Assembly: GCA_026994965.1 (NCBI GenBank)
Contig: JALWPO010000351.1
Span: 1-35,834, forward strand
Direction: 5' to 3'
Source: Mariprofundaceae bacterium
GTDB lineage: Bacteria; Pseudomonadota; Zetaproteobacteria; Mariprofundales; Mariprofundaceae
Length of the DNA stretch: 35,834 nt
The translations under genes were made by a program, and so were the position numbers. Of the stretch, positions 9,335-17,870 are shown piece after piece. The notes under the pieces are model-generated. The model saw only the letters and a list, made by a program, of their open reading frames with translations, did no database searches and was not told the DNA's origin. Each line of letters begins with the position of its first letter. Positions within the stretch are counted from its first letter, which is position 1.

Positions 9335-9351
9335 TCGCGCCATTCTTATAT

Positions 9352-9427
9352 TCCCCGATAGTTCAGTTGGTAGAACGGTGGACTGTTAATCCATATGTCG
9401 CAGGTTCGAGTCCTGCTCGGGGAGCCA
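9352..9427 (+). tRNA. tRNA-Asn (anticodon GTT), CCA encoded
   Basis: TCCCCGATAGTTCAGTTGGTAGAACGGTGGACTGTTAATCCATATGTCGCAGGTTCGAGTCCTGCTCGGGGAGCCA: acceptor TCCCCGA/TCGGGGA, anticodon loop CTGTTAA, T-loop GTTCGAGTC, 3' CCA. Confidence 0.97.
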
Positions 9428-9431
9428 TTTT

Positions 9432-9468
9432 AAAAGGGTTTACAGCCAAAGCTGTTGACCCTTTTTTT
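9432..9468 (+). terminator. Rho-independent terminator downstream of tRNA-Asn
   Basis: AAAAGGGT-TT-ACAGC-CAAA-GCTGT-TG-ACCCTTTTTTT: stem-loop followed by a T-run. Confidence 0.85.
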
Positions 9469-9496
9469 ATTTGTTTTCGCGCGTATGCTTTGGCTT

Positions 9497-10372
9497 ATGC
9501 ATAAACAGTTCATGATTGGTCTCCATGGCTTGCAGTTGAGCGAGCAAGAAAAAGCTTGGTTGCGCGATAAGCCACCCCTAGGTGTAATATTATTTGCTCG
9601 GAATATAGAGTCTCCTGAACAGGTAAAAGCTCTTTTGAGTGAGGTTAGAGCGCATACGGGGCAAGAGACTTGGGCAGCGATTGATGAAGAAGGTGGACGA
9701 GTAAATCGTATGCCATGGGAGCCGTTTTCTGGGCGTAAACATGCGGCTGAATATGGAAGGATGTTTGAGCTTGATGCAAGAAAAGCCATGTTAGAAGTAT
9801 TTGAGGATGCTTGTCAGATTGGGCATGCTTTGCAAGAGCTTGGGTTTACCCATAACTGTGCCCCTGTTCTTGATGTATATGTTGAAGGTGGTCATAATAT
9901 TATTGGTGAGCGTTCATACGGTTCTAATGTAGAGGTGATTGCCGCATTGGGAGCGGCGTGCACGCATGGTTTGCAGACGGCGGGTGTTGAAGCTGTTGGG
10001 AAACATTTTCCTGGGCATGGACGAGCTGATGCAGATTCTCATTTAGCGGTGCCTGTTGTTGATGCGCCTTTGGAGATATTACTTGAAGAAGCTAATGTTT
10101 TTGAATTATTAATATCACAAGATTTGCATCATATCATGACTGCACATGTCACCTATTCAGCAATAGATAAGCATATTGCGACATTCTCTTCTTATTGGTT
10201 GAAAGATATTCTAAAAACACATTTTTCTTTTCAAGGAAAAATATGGAGTGATGATCTTTGTATGAAAGGCGCGGGGACTGATGTTAAAAAAGCCGCAGAG
10301 CTTGCACAGCATGCAGGGTGTGATGTGCTATTGGTATGTGATCCTGAAGGGGTTGCTTCGATTTACGCCTGA
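9497..10372 (+). CDS. nagZ: Beta-N-acetylhexosaminidase (GH3, NagZ), short C-terminus
   Basis: GVILFARNIESPEQV, AAIDEEGGRVNRM, KHFPGHGRADADSHLAVP and nucleophile region WSDDLCMKGA. ATG 9497 or 9512 preferred because the ORF start at 9455 falls inside the terminator hairpin. Confidence 0.92.
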   Translation: MHKQFMIGLHGLQLSEQEKAWLRDKPPLGVILFARNIESPEQVKALLSEVRAHTGQETWAAIDEEGGRVNRMPWEPFSGRKHAAEYGRMFELDARKAMLEVFEDACQIGHALQELGFTHNCAPVLDVYVEGGHNIIGERSYGSNVEVIAALGAACTHGLQTAGVEAVGKHFPGHGRADADSHLAVPVVDAPLEILLEEANVFELLISQDLHHIMTAHVTYSAIDKHIATFSSYWLKDILKTHFSFQGKIWSDDLCMKGAGTDVKKAAELAQHAGCDVLLVCDPEGVASIYA

Positions 10373-11265
10373 ATAGGTGATGCTTCTCCATCTGTAACTG
10401 CCGATTCTTTGGGTATGGTAAGCTCTTCAATACGCCATGCATTTTCATCTGCTAGCAGGGCTGTGACCAATCGATGATTCATTTGGTGACCTGTACGCTC
10501 ACCTTCAAAAGCACCAACAATAGGTAGACCAGCTAAGGATAAATCACCAACTGTATCTAGAATTTTATGGCGTACACATTCATCATCATAGCGCAATCCT
10601 GTCTCATTCATGACACGGTATTGATCAAGCACAATGGCATTTTCTAAAGAGCCACCTAGAGCAAGACCTGCTTTTTGTAAGGCCTCAATTTCATGCAGAA
10701 ACCCAAAGGTTCGAGCTCGGCTCACTTCACGTGTATAAGCTTGGTGTGCAAAATCAATGCTTACAGCGCGTTCACGCAATAATGGGTGATCATAATCAAG
10801 CAAGTATGACACCTTAAAACCAGATGCGGGATAAAGAGCACAGCGTTTATCACCTTCTTCAATTTCAATGCGTTTTAGAATGCGCATGATTTTTTTTGCT
10901 TTGGATTGTTCACGAATCCCTGCACATTGAATAAGAAAAACAAAAGGAGCAGCTGAACCATCCATCACAGGCACTTCGGCACTGTTGACTTCAATATGAG
11001 CATTATCAATACCCAGACCAGATAGAGCGGAGAGCAAATGTTCCACTGTAGAAATATGTGCATCATTACGACCGATAGTTGTGCATAGACGCGTATCAGT
11101 TACGTATTCGGCACGTGCAGGAATGGTTACATCTAAGTCGGAGCGTGAGAAAGTGATGCCAGCATCCACATCAGCGGGGTGTAAAACAAGTTGAATCTTT
11201 TTACCTGAATGAAGACCAATGCCGCTACAACGAATAGCATGATTTAACGTTCGTTGTGGAATCAT
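10363..11265 (-). CDS. lpxC: UDP-3-O-acyl-N-acetylglucosamine deacetylase
   Basis: QRTLNHAIRCSGIGLHSGKKIQLVLHPA, STVEHLLSALSGLGIDNAHIEVN, VPVMDGSAAPF, RHKILDTVGDLSLAG, with AGGAG RBS; follows ftsZ. Confidence 0.97.
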   Translation of the reverse strand: MIPQRTLNHAIRCSGIGLHSGKKIQLVLHPADVDAGITFSRSDLDVTIPARAEYVTDTRLCTTIGRNDAHISTVEHLLSALSGLGIDNAHIEVNSAEVPVMDGSAAPFVFLIQCAGIREQSKAKKIMRILKRIEIEEGDKRCALYPASGFKVSYLLDYDHPLLRERAVSIDFAHQAYTREVSRARTFGFLHEIEALQKAGLALGGSLENAIVLDQYRVMNETGLRYDDECVRHKILDTVGDLSLAGLPIVGAFEGERTGHQMNHRLVTALLADENAWRIEELTIPKESAVTDGEASPIQA

Positions 11266-11444
11266 AAATACTCCTTGCCTTATATGATTTTAATGCTTCT
11301 CTATTACCGCAGCATGGTTTGGGTTACATATAGGTGCTGTGATGAGCAACACTAATTCCCTTCCCCCATGAAGTCGACGGAGGCAACTATGCCATATTTA
11401 ACACATATTGAAAAGCTTAACCTATTGCAAACACTAAATTATAA

Positions 11445-11467
11445 GCAGGCGGAATTAATCCGCCTGC
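11445..11467 (-). repeat. 9-bp perfect hairpin spanning the ftsZ stop codon (possible attenuator or 3'-end structure)
   Basis: GCAGGCGGA-TTAAT-TCCGCCTGC on the minus strand; the TAA stop (11457-11455) is in the 5-nt loop; downstream tail is only modestly T-rich (TTATAATTTAG). Confidence 0.7.
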
Positions 11468-12639
11468 CTACGAATCCATGTTGGAATAGAGAGCTGTTCC
11501 TCATCATATGCTTGAGCATGGGCTGTTTGTGCGGCTGTACGCGTTACGGTAGGGGCATCAAAATTGGTGTAATCAATATTTCCGCCTACAGGTGCAGTTG
11601 CCGCAGGGATTGGAATATTGATATTGCCAGTGCCCGCATTGCTGCTTGCAAGACGGGGGGCTGCTACAGTATTTTGATTAAGACCAGTGGCAACCACAGT
11701 AACGCGCAACTCATCACCCATGCTATCATCATTTACACAGCCGAAAATGATATTCGCGTCTTCATCCACCATATTTTCAATGATACTAACGGCTTCGGTG
11801 ACTTCATGTAGACCCATTTCTGCATTACCCGTCACATTGACTAAAATACCGCGCGCGCCATGAATATCGACATCTTCCAATAGTGGAGAAGAAATAGCCA
11901 TTTCAACAGCCTCACAAGCTCTATTCTCACCGCTTGCAACACCAGCCCCCATCATCGCCATACTACGATTTTCACTCATCACTGATTTCACATCTGCGAA
12001 ATCCACATTGATATAACCTGAATTGGCAATCAAATCGGAAATGCCTTTGACAGCTTGCAATAACACATCATCGGCTTTTCTGAATGCATCCATCAAGGCT
12101 GTATTTTTGCCTACTGCGCCCACTAGCTTCTGATTGGGAATGGTAATCAGTGTATCCACATATTTGCGCAGCTCTTCTATTCCGGCATCGGCTTGACGCA
12201 TGCGACGCTTACCTTCAAATGCAAATGGTTTGGTCACAATGGCGACTGTAAGCACACCCATTTCATTGGCGATTTCCGCAATCACAGGTGCTGCCCCAGT
12301 GCCTGTACCACCACCCATACCAGCAGTGATAAATAACATATCTGTATCAATCAACATTTCACGGATATGTTCTTTTTCTATCTCTGCGGCTTCTTTACCA
12401 ATATTAGGGTTGGCGCCAGCGCCTAAGCCGCGTGTTTTATCGCTTCCGAGTTGCAAGCAGGTTTCTGCTTGGCTTTTCTCAATCGCTTGAGCATCAGTAT
12501 TGGCAACAATAAACTCAACCCCAGTCATATTTTGGCTGATCATATTGTTGATGGCATTTCCGCCGCCGCCACCGACGCCAATCACTTTAATATTTGCTGT
12601 TAACCCACTTGTATCATCTAATTCATAAAAAATTGCCAT
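11455..12639 (-). CDS. ftsZ: Cell division protein FtsZ
   Basis: IKVIGVGGGGGNAINNMI, GGGTGTGAAPVIAEIA tubulin signature, C-terminal conserved peptide LSIPTWIRRQAD; RBS AAGGAGAGG. Confidence 0.99.
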   Translation of the reverse strand: MAIFYELDDTSGLTANIKVIGVGGGGGNAINNMISQNMTGVEFIVANTDAQAIEKSQAETCLQLGSDKTRGLGAGANPNIGKEAAEIEKEHIREMLIDTDMLFITAGMGGGTGTGAAPVIAEIANEMGVLTVAIVTKPFAFEGKRRMRQADAGIEELRKYVDTLITIPNQKLVGAVGKNTALMDAFRKADDVLLQAVKGISDLIANSGYINVDFADVKSVMSENRSMAMMGAGVASGENRACEAVEMAISSPLLEDVDIHGARGILVNVTGNAEMGLHEVTEAVSIIENMVDEDANIIFGCVNDDSMGDELRVTVVATGLNQNTVAAPRLASSNAGTGNINIPIPAATAPVGGNIDYTNFDAPTVTRTAAQTAHAQAYDEEQLSIPTWIRRQAD

Positions 12640-12697
12640 GTCCCTCTCCTTGTTTTCTAGTTTTATTTTTTTATCGATTTGTTATTCAAATTGTTTT

Positions 12698-13930
12698 TTA
12701 GGTTGTATCGCCAAACCATCGTCGCATGCGATGCCAAATTCCTTTTTGACTTTGTGATGGATGCTTGTGTGGTGTTTGTTGGCGATAACGTTGTCCATAC
12801 AATAAAAGCCCAACACCTGTAGCATAAATGGGGCTGGAAACAACATCGACCAGACCACCGACCCCTTGAGGGCGACCCAGCCGAACAGGTAAACCATTAA
12901 AAGTCTCTTCTGCCAACTCGACCATACCTTCAAGCAATGAACTGCCACCTGTTAAGACCAAGCCAGCAGCGATAAGCTCTTCATAACCTGAGCGTTGTAA
13001 TTCAGATTTGACCAGCTCAAATAATTCATGAACACGAGGTTCTAAGATTTGTGCCATAATTTGACGTGGCATAGGGCGGGGTTCACGCCCACCCACGCTG
13101 GGCACTTCCACCTGCTCATCCGCACCAATCATTTCTACCATGCAAGAGCCATATTTGATTTTTAATACATCAGCTTCGCGTGCAGAGGTACGTAAACCAA
13201 TGACTAAATCATTGGTTAAGTGGTCACCACCAATAGGAATCACAGCAGTATGGCAAATCGCACCATTGATAAAGATGGCAATATCAGTTGTTCCACCACC
13301 AATATCGACCAAAACCACACCAATATCTTTTTCATCTTGGCTTAATACCGATTCACTGGAGGCAACTTGTTCCAAAACCATATCAGCGACATCCAAATCA
13401 CAACGGTTACAGCACTTGATGATATTCTGAGCTGATGAGACAGCACCTGTAATCATATGAACCCTAGCTTCAAGGCGTACGCCGCTCATACCTATGGGTT
13501 CACGAATACCATCTTGTTCATCAATGATGTATTCCTGAGGTAAAATATGCAGAATCTTTTGATCTGCGGGAATAGCCATAGCGCTGGCAGCATCAACAGC
13601 TCGTGTAACATCCTCTTCGGTAACCTCACCATTTTTGGTGGCTACAACACCGTGTGAATTTCGCCCTTGAATATGATTGCCTGCAATACCGACAAATACG
13701 GAGCGTATATCGGAGCCAGACATCATTTCGGCTTCTTCAACAGCCAGCCTTATAGATTCCACCGTACTTTCAATATTCACTACCACGCCTTTGCGCAATC
13801 CACGTGATGGATGTTTACCAATTCCAATCACATCAATACTTCCATCGGGCGAAGCTTCGGCAACAACACAAGCAATTTTACTTGTGCCGATGTCCAGCCC
13901 GACAATGACATTTGAATCATGTTTAGACAT
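12698..13930 (-). CDS. ftsA: Cell division protein FtsA
   Basis: VGLDIGTSKIACVVAE, VLVDIGGGTTDIAIF, VLTGGSSLLEGM; C-terminal amphipathic membrane-targeting segment GIWHRMRRWFGD. Confidence 0.98.
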   Translation of the reverse strand: MSKHDSNVIVGLDIGTSKIACVVAEASPDGSIDVIGIGKHPSRGLRKGVVVNIESTVESIRLAVEEAEMMSGSDIRSVFVGIAGNHIQGRNSHGVVATKNGEVTEEDVTRAVDAASAMAIPADQKILHILPQEYIIDEQDGIREPIGMSGVRLEARVHMITGAVSSAQNIIKCCNRCDLDVADMVLEQVASSESVLSQDEKDIGVVLVDIGGGTTDIAIFINGAICHTAVIPIGGDHLTNDLVIGLRTSAREADVLKIKYGSCMVEMIGADEQVEVPSVGGREPRPMPRQIMAQILEPRVHELFELVKSELQRSGYEELIAAGLVLTGGSSLLEGMVELAEETFNGLPVRLGRPQGVGGLVDVVSSPIYATGVGLLLYGQRYRQQTPHKHPSQSQKGIWHRMRRWFGDTT

Positions 13931-13931
13931 G

Positions 13932-14699
13932 TTAAATTACCCCCTCATGTGTAGCAGGCCTTAAAAACCAACGATTCGCCAAACGCGTGTCGATTCGCCA
14001 GTTGCCAGCATGCCAACGTGGTTGTTCTAATAATGTTGTAATTTGTGTTGTTTGTTTTATGGCTCGTTGACCCAAAGGCAGTTGCCATTGTTGTCCAGCG
14101 CTTAAATTAACCTTCCAGCCATTATATATGGCGAATATTTCACTGCTTTGTGCAAACCAGTGTGGATGGTTTGTTTTTAGCTGAATAAGCCATTGACAAG
14201 CTTGTGATAATTTAGCTTGTTTCATGCGTAAAATAGGAAGGTCTAAAAGTTCACCGTGCTGCCTGGCTCTATAGGCAAAACCTTGCTCATCGACAAGGTA
14301 TAAATTGCCTACATCAGGATTTAACCATAGTGCTATGGGCTGGCGTGGGATAATCGTAATATCCAATGTATCAGGCAGTTGGCGTTGAATACTTACATCC
14401 GCAATATCTGGGATATAGGTTAAGATTTGAGCGCGAACTTTGGAGGGTCTGGCATGCCAAAAGTCTAGCTTTTCCATATGGCTTAATACTTGTTCAACCT
14501 GTGGTTTCAGTGCGGTGGAGGCGTTAATATTCCAATGCTTAATGCTCAGTGCTTGATTAAGAGACCACATACTAAGGGCAGCAATCGCAATGCCTGTGAA
14601 GCTTGCCATAGTTACCATTGCATATCTCTTCCAATGATGATGCCGTTCTTGTTTGAGCACATCTTTGATACGGCGTTGGTTGTGACGGATAGGACTCAT
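13932..14699 (-). CDS. ftsQ: Cell division protein FtsQ
   Basis: Single N-terminal TM and POTRA/FtsQ-like domain (HWNINASTALKPQVEQVL...SVQRQLPDTLDITIIPRQPIALW); start set at ATG overlapping the ddl stop (ORF extends to 14750). Confidence 0.9.
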   Translation of the reverse strand: MSPIRHNQRRIKDVLKQERHHHWKRYAMVTMASFTGIAIAALSMWSLNQALSIKHWNINASTALKPQVEQVLSHMEKLDFWHARPSKVRAQILTYIPDIADVSIQRQLPDTLDITIIPRQPIALWLNPDVGNLYLVDEQGFAYRARQHGELLDLPILRMKQAKLSQACQWLIQLKTNHPHWFAQSSEIFAIYNGWKVNLSAGQQWQLPLGQRAIKQTTQITTLLEQPRWHAGNWRIDTRLANRWFLRPATHEGVI

Positions 14700-15607
14700 G
14701 ATGCCACACCTCTGTGTTCCAAGCTTGCAGATGCCAAAATCTCGATGCATAACTGCTGAAAGCTCATATTCGAAGCCAAAGCCGCTTTGGGGAGCAGACT
14801 GGTTTCAGTCATGCCTGGTATGGTATTGATTTCAAGCACCAATGCATTTCCACCATTATCAACAATCATATCGACGCGAGGCGCACCTTTGCACTGGGTA
14901 GCTTGCACTGCGCGTTCAGCTTCTTGCATACAATAGCGCAAGGTTTCAGCAGGCAGGCGTGCTGGACAAAAATATTCAGTTGCCCCTTGTGTATATTTGG
15001 CATGAAAATCATACACACCAGATTTGGGGCTTACCTCAACAGGTACAAGTGCTTTACCGTTGATAACAGAGACTGCAATCTCAACGCCTTTGGCAGGCAT
15101 TTCTGCCATCCAGTGATGCTTTGGTAGTGCCAATGCATCCCAATCTTTTTTGCTTTCAATATAATGTAAGCCTACGCTAGAGCCTTCATCCACGGGTTTG
15201 ATAAATACAGGGTAACGTGCGGGTCCATCATGGTTGATGGTAATATCTATAGGCGTTTTGATATTGGCTTGTGCAAGCACATGCTTGGTGAGTTTCTTAT
15301 CCATGCATAATGCAGAAGCTGTTACGCCAGAACCTGTATATGGAATGGACATGATTTCCAATAAACCTTGAATACAGCCATCTTCACCCCAAGTGCCATG
15401 AAGGGCGATAAATGCAGCGTCAATATCAGCATGACTTAGTGTGTTTATCCAATCATGTTGTAAATCAATACCAACAGCATGGATACCTTCTGCTTGCAAA
15501 GCAGCCAATACAGCATGCCCAGATCGAAGAGATATTTCACGTTCGGCGGATACCCCTCCCATCAGTACACCAACCTTTTTGAATGCAGGAAGCTTGGTTT
15601 TATTCAT
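14696..15607 (-). CDS. ddl: D-alanine--D-alanine ligase
   Basis: VGVLMGGVSAEREISLRSG, ALHGTWGEDGCIQGLLE, PVFIKPVDEGSSVG, LEINTIPGMTETSLLPKAA. Confidence 0.98.
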   Translation of the reverse strand: MNKTKLPAFKKVGVLMGGVSAEREISLRSGHAVLAALQAEGIHAVGIDLQHDWINTLSHADIDAAFIALHGTWGEDGCIQGLLEIMSIPYTGSGVTASALCMDKKLTKHVLAQANIKTPIDITINHDGPARYPVFIKPVDEGSSVGLHYIESKKDWDALALPKHHWMAEMPAKGVEIAVSVINGKALVPVEVSPKSGVYDFHAKYTQGATEYFCPARLPAETLRYCMQEAERAVQATQCKGAPRVDMIVDNGGNALVLEINTIPGMTETSLLPKAALASNMSFQQLCIEILASASLEHRGVAS

Positions 15608-16494
15608 TGCATAGCCTCCAAAATACGCACTTCAGGCTCCAATTGAATATTGAATTGCTTCCATACGGTTTGTTGAACCAGTTGAATCAGTGCCAGCACA
15701 TCTTGGCTGGATGCCTGACCATGATTCACGATGAAATTGGCATGTGTGTCAGAGATTTGCGCATTGCCAATCCGTTTTCCTTTCAAGCCAGCGGCTTCAA
15801 TCAATTGTGCAGCATGCTGCCCCTCTGGATTTTTGAAAACAGAGCCACAATTGGGCATAGCCAGTGGTTGCGTTTGCGAGCGTTGTTGACGCATATCACG
15901 CATACGTTGGCGAATGGCATCTTGCTCATCACGGGTAAGGGTGAAGCTTGCATTTATCACGATAGAGCCTGATGGCAGTTGTGTATGCCTATAAGTCATG
16001 TGTAATTGCTGCGATGATAATGTTTCTTCTTTGCCATCACGGTGAATAATATTCACCTCATGGCATGTATCGGATACCTGTTGCCCAAAAGCACCTGCAT
16101 TCATAGCGATGCCACCACCCAAATCACCAGGTACAGTTGCCATAAATTCCAAACCGCTTAATCCATGATTAGCCGCACTCTGCGCAATTTTGGACATACG
16201 TGCGCCTGCTTCTGCTGTTAATTTGGTTTCATCAATATGAATATTGTGAATCAAGCCTAAATCAATCACTACGCCATGAAAGCCTAGGTCTGAAACCAAA
16301 AGGTTGCTGCCTCGTCCTAAAGGCAAGATAGGCATATCATGCGGGAATAGTGGCAAAGCCTCGCCAAGTGCATGTTTGTCATAAGGTTTGAAATACCATG
16401 ATGCCATACCACCCACAGCCATAGTGGTATGTGCAGCCATAGGCTCTTGCTGGCTCAACTCGCCTAGGGCTTGTATATCTTGAGTCCAGATCAT
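15604..16494 (-). CDS. murB: UDP-N-acetylenolpyruvoylglucosamine reductase
   Basis: PLGRGSNLLVSDLGF, VPGDLGGGIAMNAGAFGQ, MPNCGSVFKNPEG, GQASSQDVLALI; start at the ATG overlapping the murC stop (ORF extends to 16587). Confidence 0.97.
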   Translation of the reverse strand: MIWTQDIQALGELSQQEPMAAHTTMAVGGMASWYFKPYDKHALGEALPLFPHDMPILPLGRGSNLLVSDLGFHGVVIDLGLIHNIHIDETKLTAEAGARMSKIAQSAANHGLSGLEFMATVPGDLGGGIAMNAGAFGQQVSDTCHEVNIIHRDGKEETLSSQQLHMTYRHTQLPSGSIVINASFTLTRDEQDAIRQRMRDMRQQRSQTQPLAMPNCGSVFKNPEGQHAAQLIEAAGLKGKRIGNAQISDTHANFIVNHGQASSQDVLALIQLVQQTVWKQFNIQLEPEVRILEAMQ

Positions 16495-17870
16495 TGCAAA
16501 CCTTCCGCCTGCTGACGCAATGTTGCAGCGACTGAACCAATAGAGCCCGCGCCCATCATCAAAACGATGTATCCTTGTTCTAAACATGATTTTGCATGGT
16601 TTAATGCTTCGTCCAAGTCATGAAGCAAGGAGACTTGGCGGTGCCCGCGACGTATCAAGCCTTGTTGTACATTTTGGGATGTAACCCCTTCAATAGGCTG
16701 CTCACTGGCTGCATAAATTGGAAGTAAAACAAGTTCATTGGCAAGTTCAAAACAAGTGAGAAAATCATCCATTAAATCACGCGTTCTGGTGTAGCGATGG
16801 GGCTGAAAAATAGCAGTGATATGTTTGTCAGGCCAACATGTACGTGCAGCTTTTAGCGTCGCAGATAATTCTTTGGGATGATGCGCGTAATCATCAACCA
16901 GTATGCCATTCTCGATATGATTGCATTGGAAACGGCGCTGTATGCCAGAAAAGCTTTCAAAACCTTGCTGAATCACATGCCAAGGAATATTTAAATCACG
17001 CAATACTGCAATGGCTGCCAATGCATTTTCAGCATTATGCAGCCCTGGCATAGGGAGATTTAAATATTGTGCTTCTTCTTCATCATGCAGACCAATGGTA
17101 AGTTTTTGAATATAACCTTCTTGTTCTGATTGCAATAAATGAATATCAGCTTGTGGGCTGCTGCCGTAGGTAGTGATGGGCTTGTGCACGTGTTCACGCA
17201 AACTTGCTACATGAGGGTGTTCATGGTGAAGCACGACGCGACCGTAAAATGGTGTTTGGTTTACAAATTGTGTGAATGCCATCATCAAATTCTCAAAATC
17301 ACCATAATGATCAAGATGTTCAGGATCAATATTACTAACCACTGTAATGGTGGGGGAGAGGTGAAGAAAAGAACCATCACTTTCATCGGCTTCAGCGACC
17401 AACCAAGGGCTAGAGCCCAAGCGCGTATTGCTACCTGATGCAATCAGACGACCGCCAATCACATAGGTTGGATCTAAGCCCGCAACTTCCATGGCATGGG
17501 CAATCATGGATGTAATGGTGGTTTTGCCGTGACTGCCTGCAATCGCAATGCCTTGCTTCATACGCATCAATTCGGCAAGCATTTCTGCTCTTGGAATCAC
17601 AGGTATTTTGCGTGCGTGCGCTGCCATAATTTCAGGGTTGGATGCATGGGTGGCAGAGGTAATCACAACCACATCAGCATGTTGGATATGTTCAGCAGCA
17701 TGACCAATCGACACATGGATACCCAGTGAACGTAACCGTTGTACATTGGAGCTATCTGCAATATCGCTGCCTTGCACATCAAAGCCTTGATTATATAAAA
17801 GCTCAGCAATGCCACTCATGCCAATGCCACCAATGCCTGTGAAGTGAATAAGTTTTACACGTGATTTCAT
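16491..17870 (-). CDS. murC: UDP-N-acetylmuramate--L-alanine ligase
   Basis: IHFTGIGGIGMSGIAELL, AGSHGKTTITSMIAH, VSNIDPEHLDHYG, FQPHRYTRTRDL; start set to ATG 17870 overlapping the murG stop. Confidence 0.98.
   Translation of the reverse strand: MKSRVKLIHFTGIGGIGMSGIAELLYNQGFDVQGSDIADSSNVQRLRSLGIHVSIGHAAEHIQHADVVVITSATHASNPEIMAAHARKIPVIPRAEMLAELMRMKQGIAIAGSHGKTTITSMIAHAMEVAGLDPTYVIGGRLIASGSNTRLGSSPWLVAEADESDGSFLHLSPTITVVSNIDPEHLDHYGDFENLMMAFTQFVNQTPFYGRVVLHHEHPHVASLREHVHKPITTYGSSPQADIHLLQSEQEGYIQKLTIGLHDEEEAQYLNLPMPGLHNAENALAAIAVLRDLNIPWHVIQQGFESFSGIQRRFQCNHIENGILVDDYAHHPKELSATLKAARTCWPDKHITAIFQPHRYTRTRDLMDDFLTCFELANELVLLPIYAASEQPIEGVTSQNVQQGLIRRGHRQVSLLHDLDEALNHAKSCLEQGYIVLMMGAGSIGSVAATLRQQAEGLQ

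Noticed and set aside
9352-9427. tRNA-Asn as an integration site of a mobile element
   Set aside because: No integrase gene or duplicated tRNA 3' fragment seen nearby; downstream is terminator then nagZ and the dcw cluster.
9455-9496. Upstream start of nagZ at 9455 (MTLFLFVFARMLWL...)
   Set aside because: Falls within the tRNA-Asn terminator hairpin; the start at 9497 or 9512 fits the NagZ family better.
11368-11811. Plus-strand 147 aa ORF overlapping the 3' end of ftsZ
   Set aside because: Mostly antisense to conserved ftsZ codons with no domain signal; only its GGAGG-ATG start is kept as a low-interest note.
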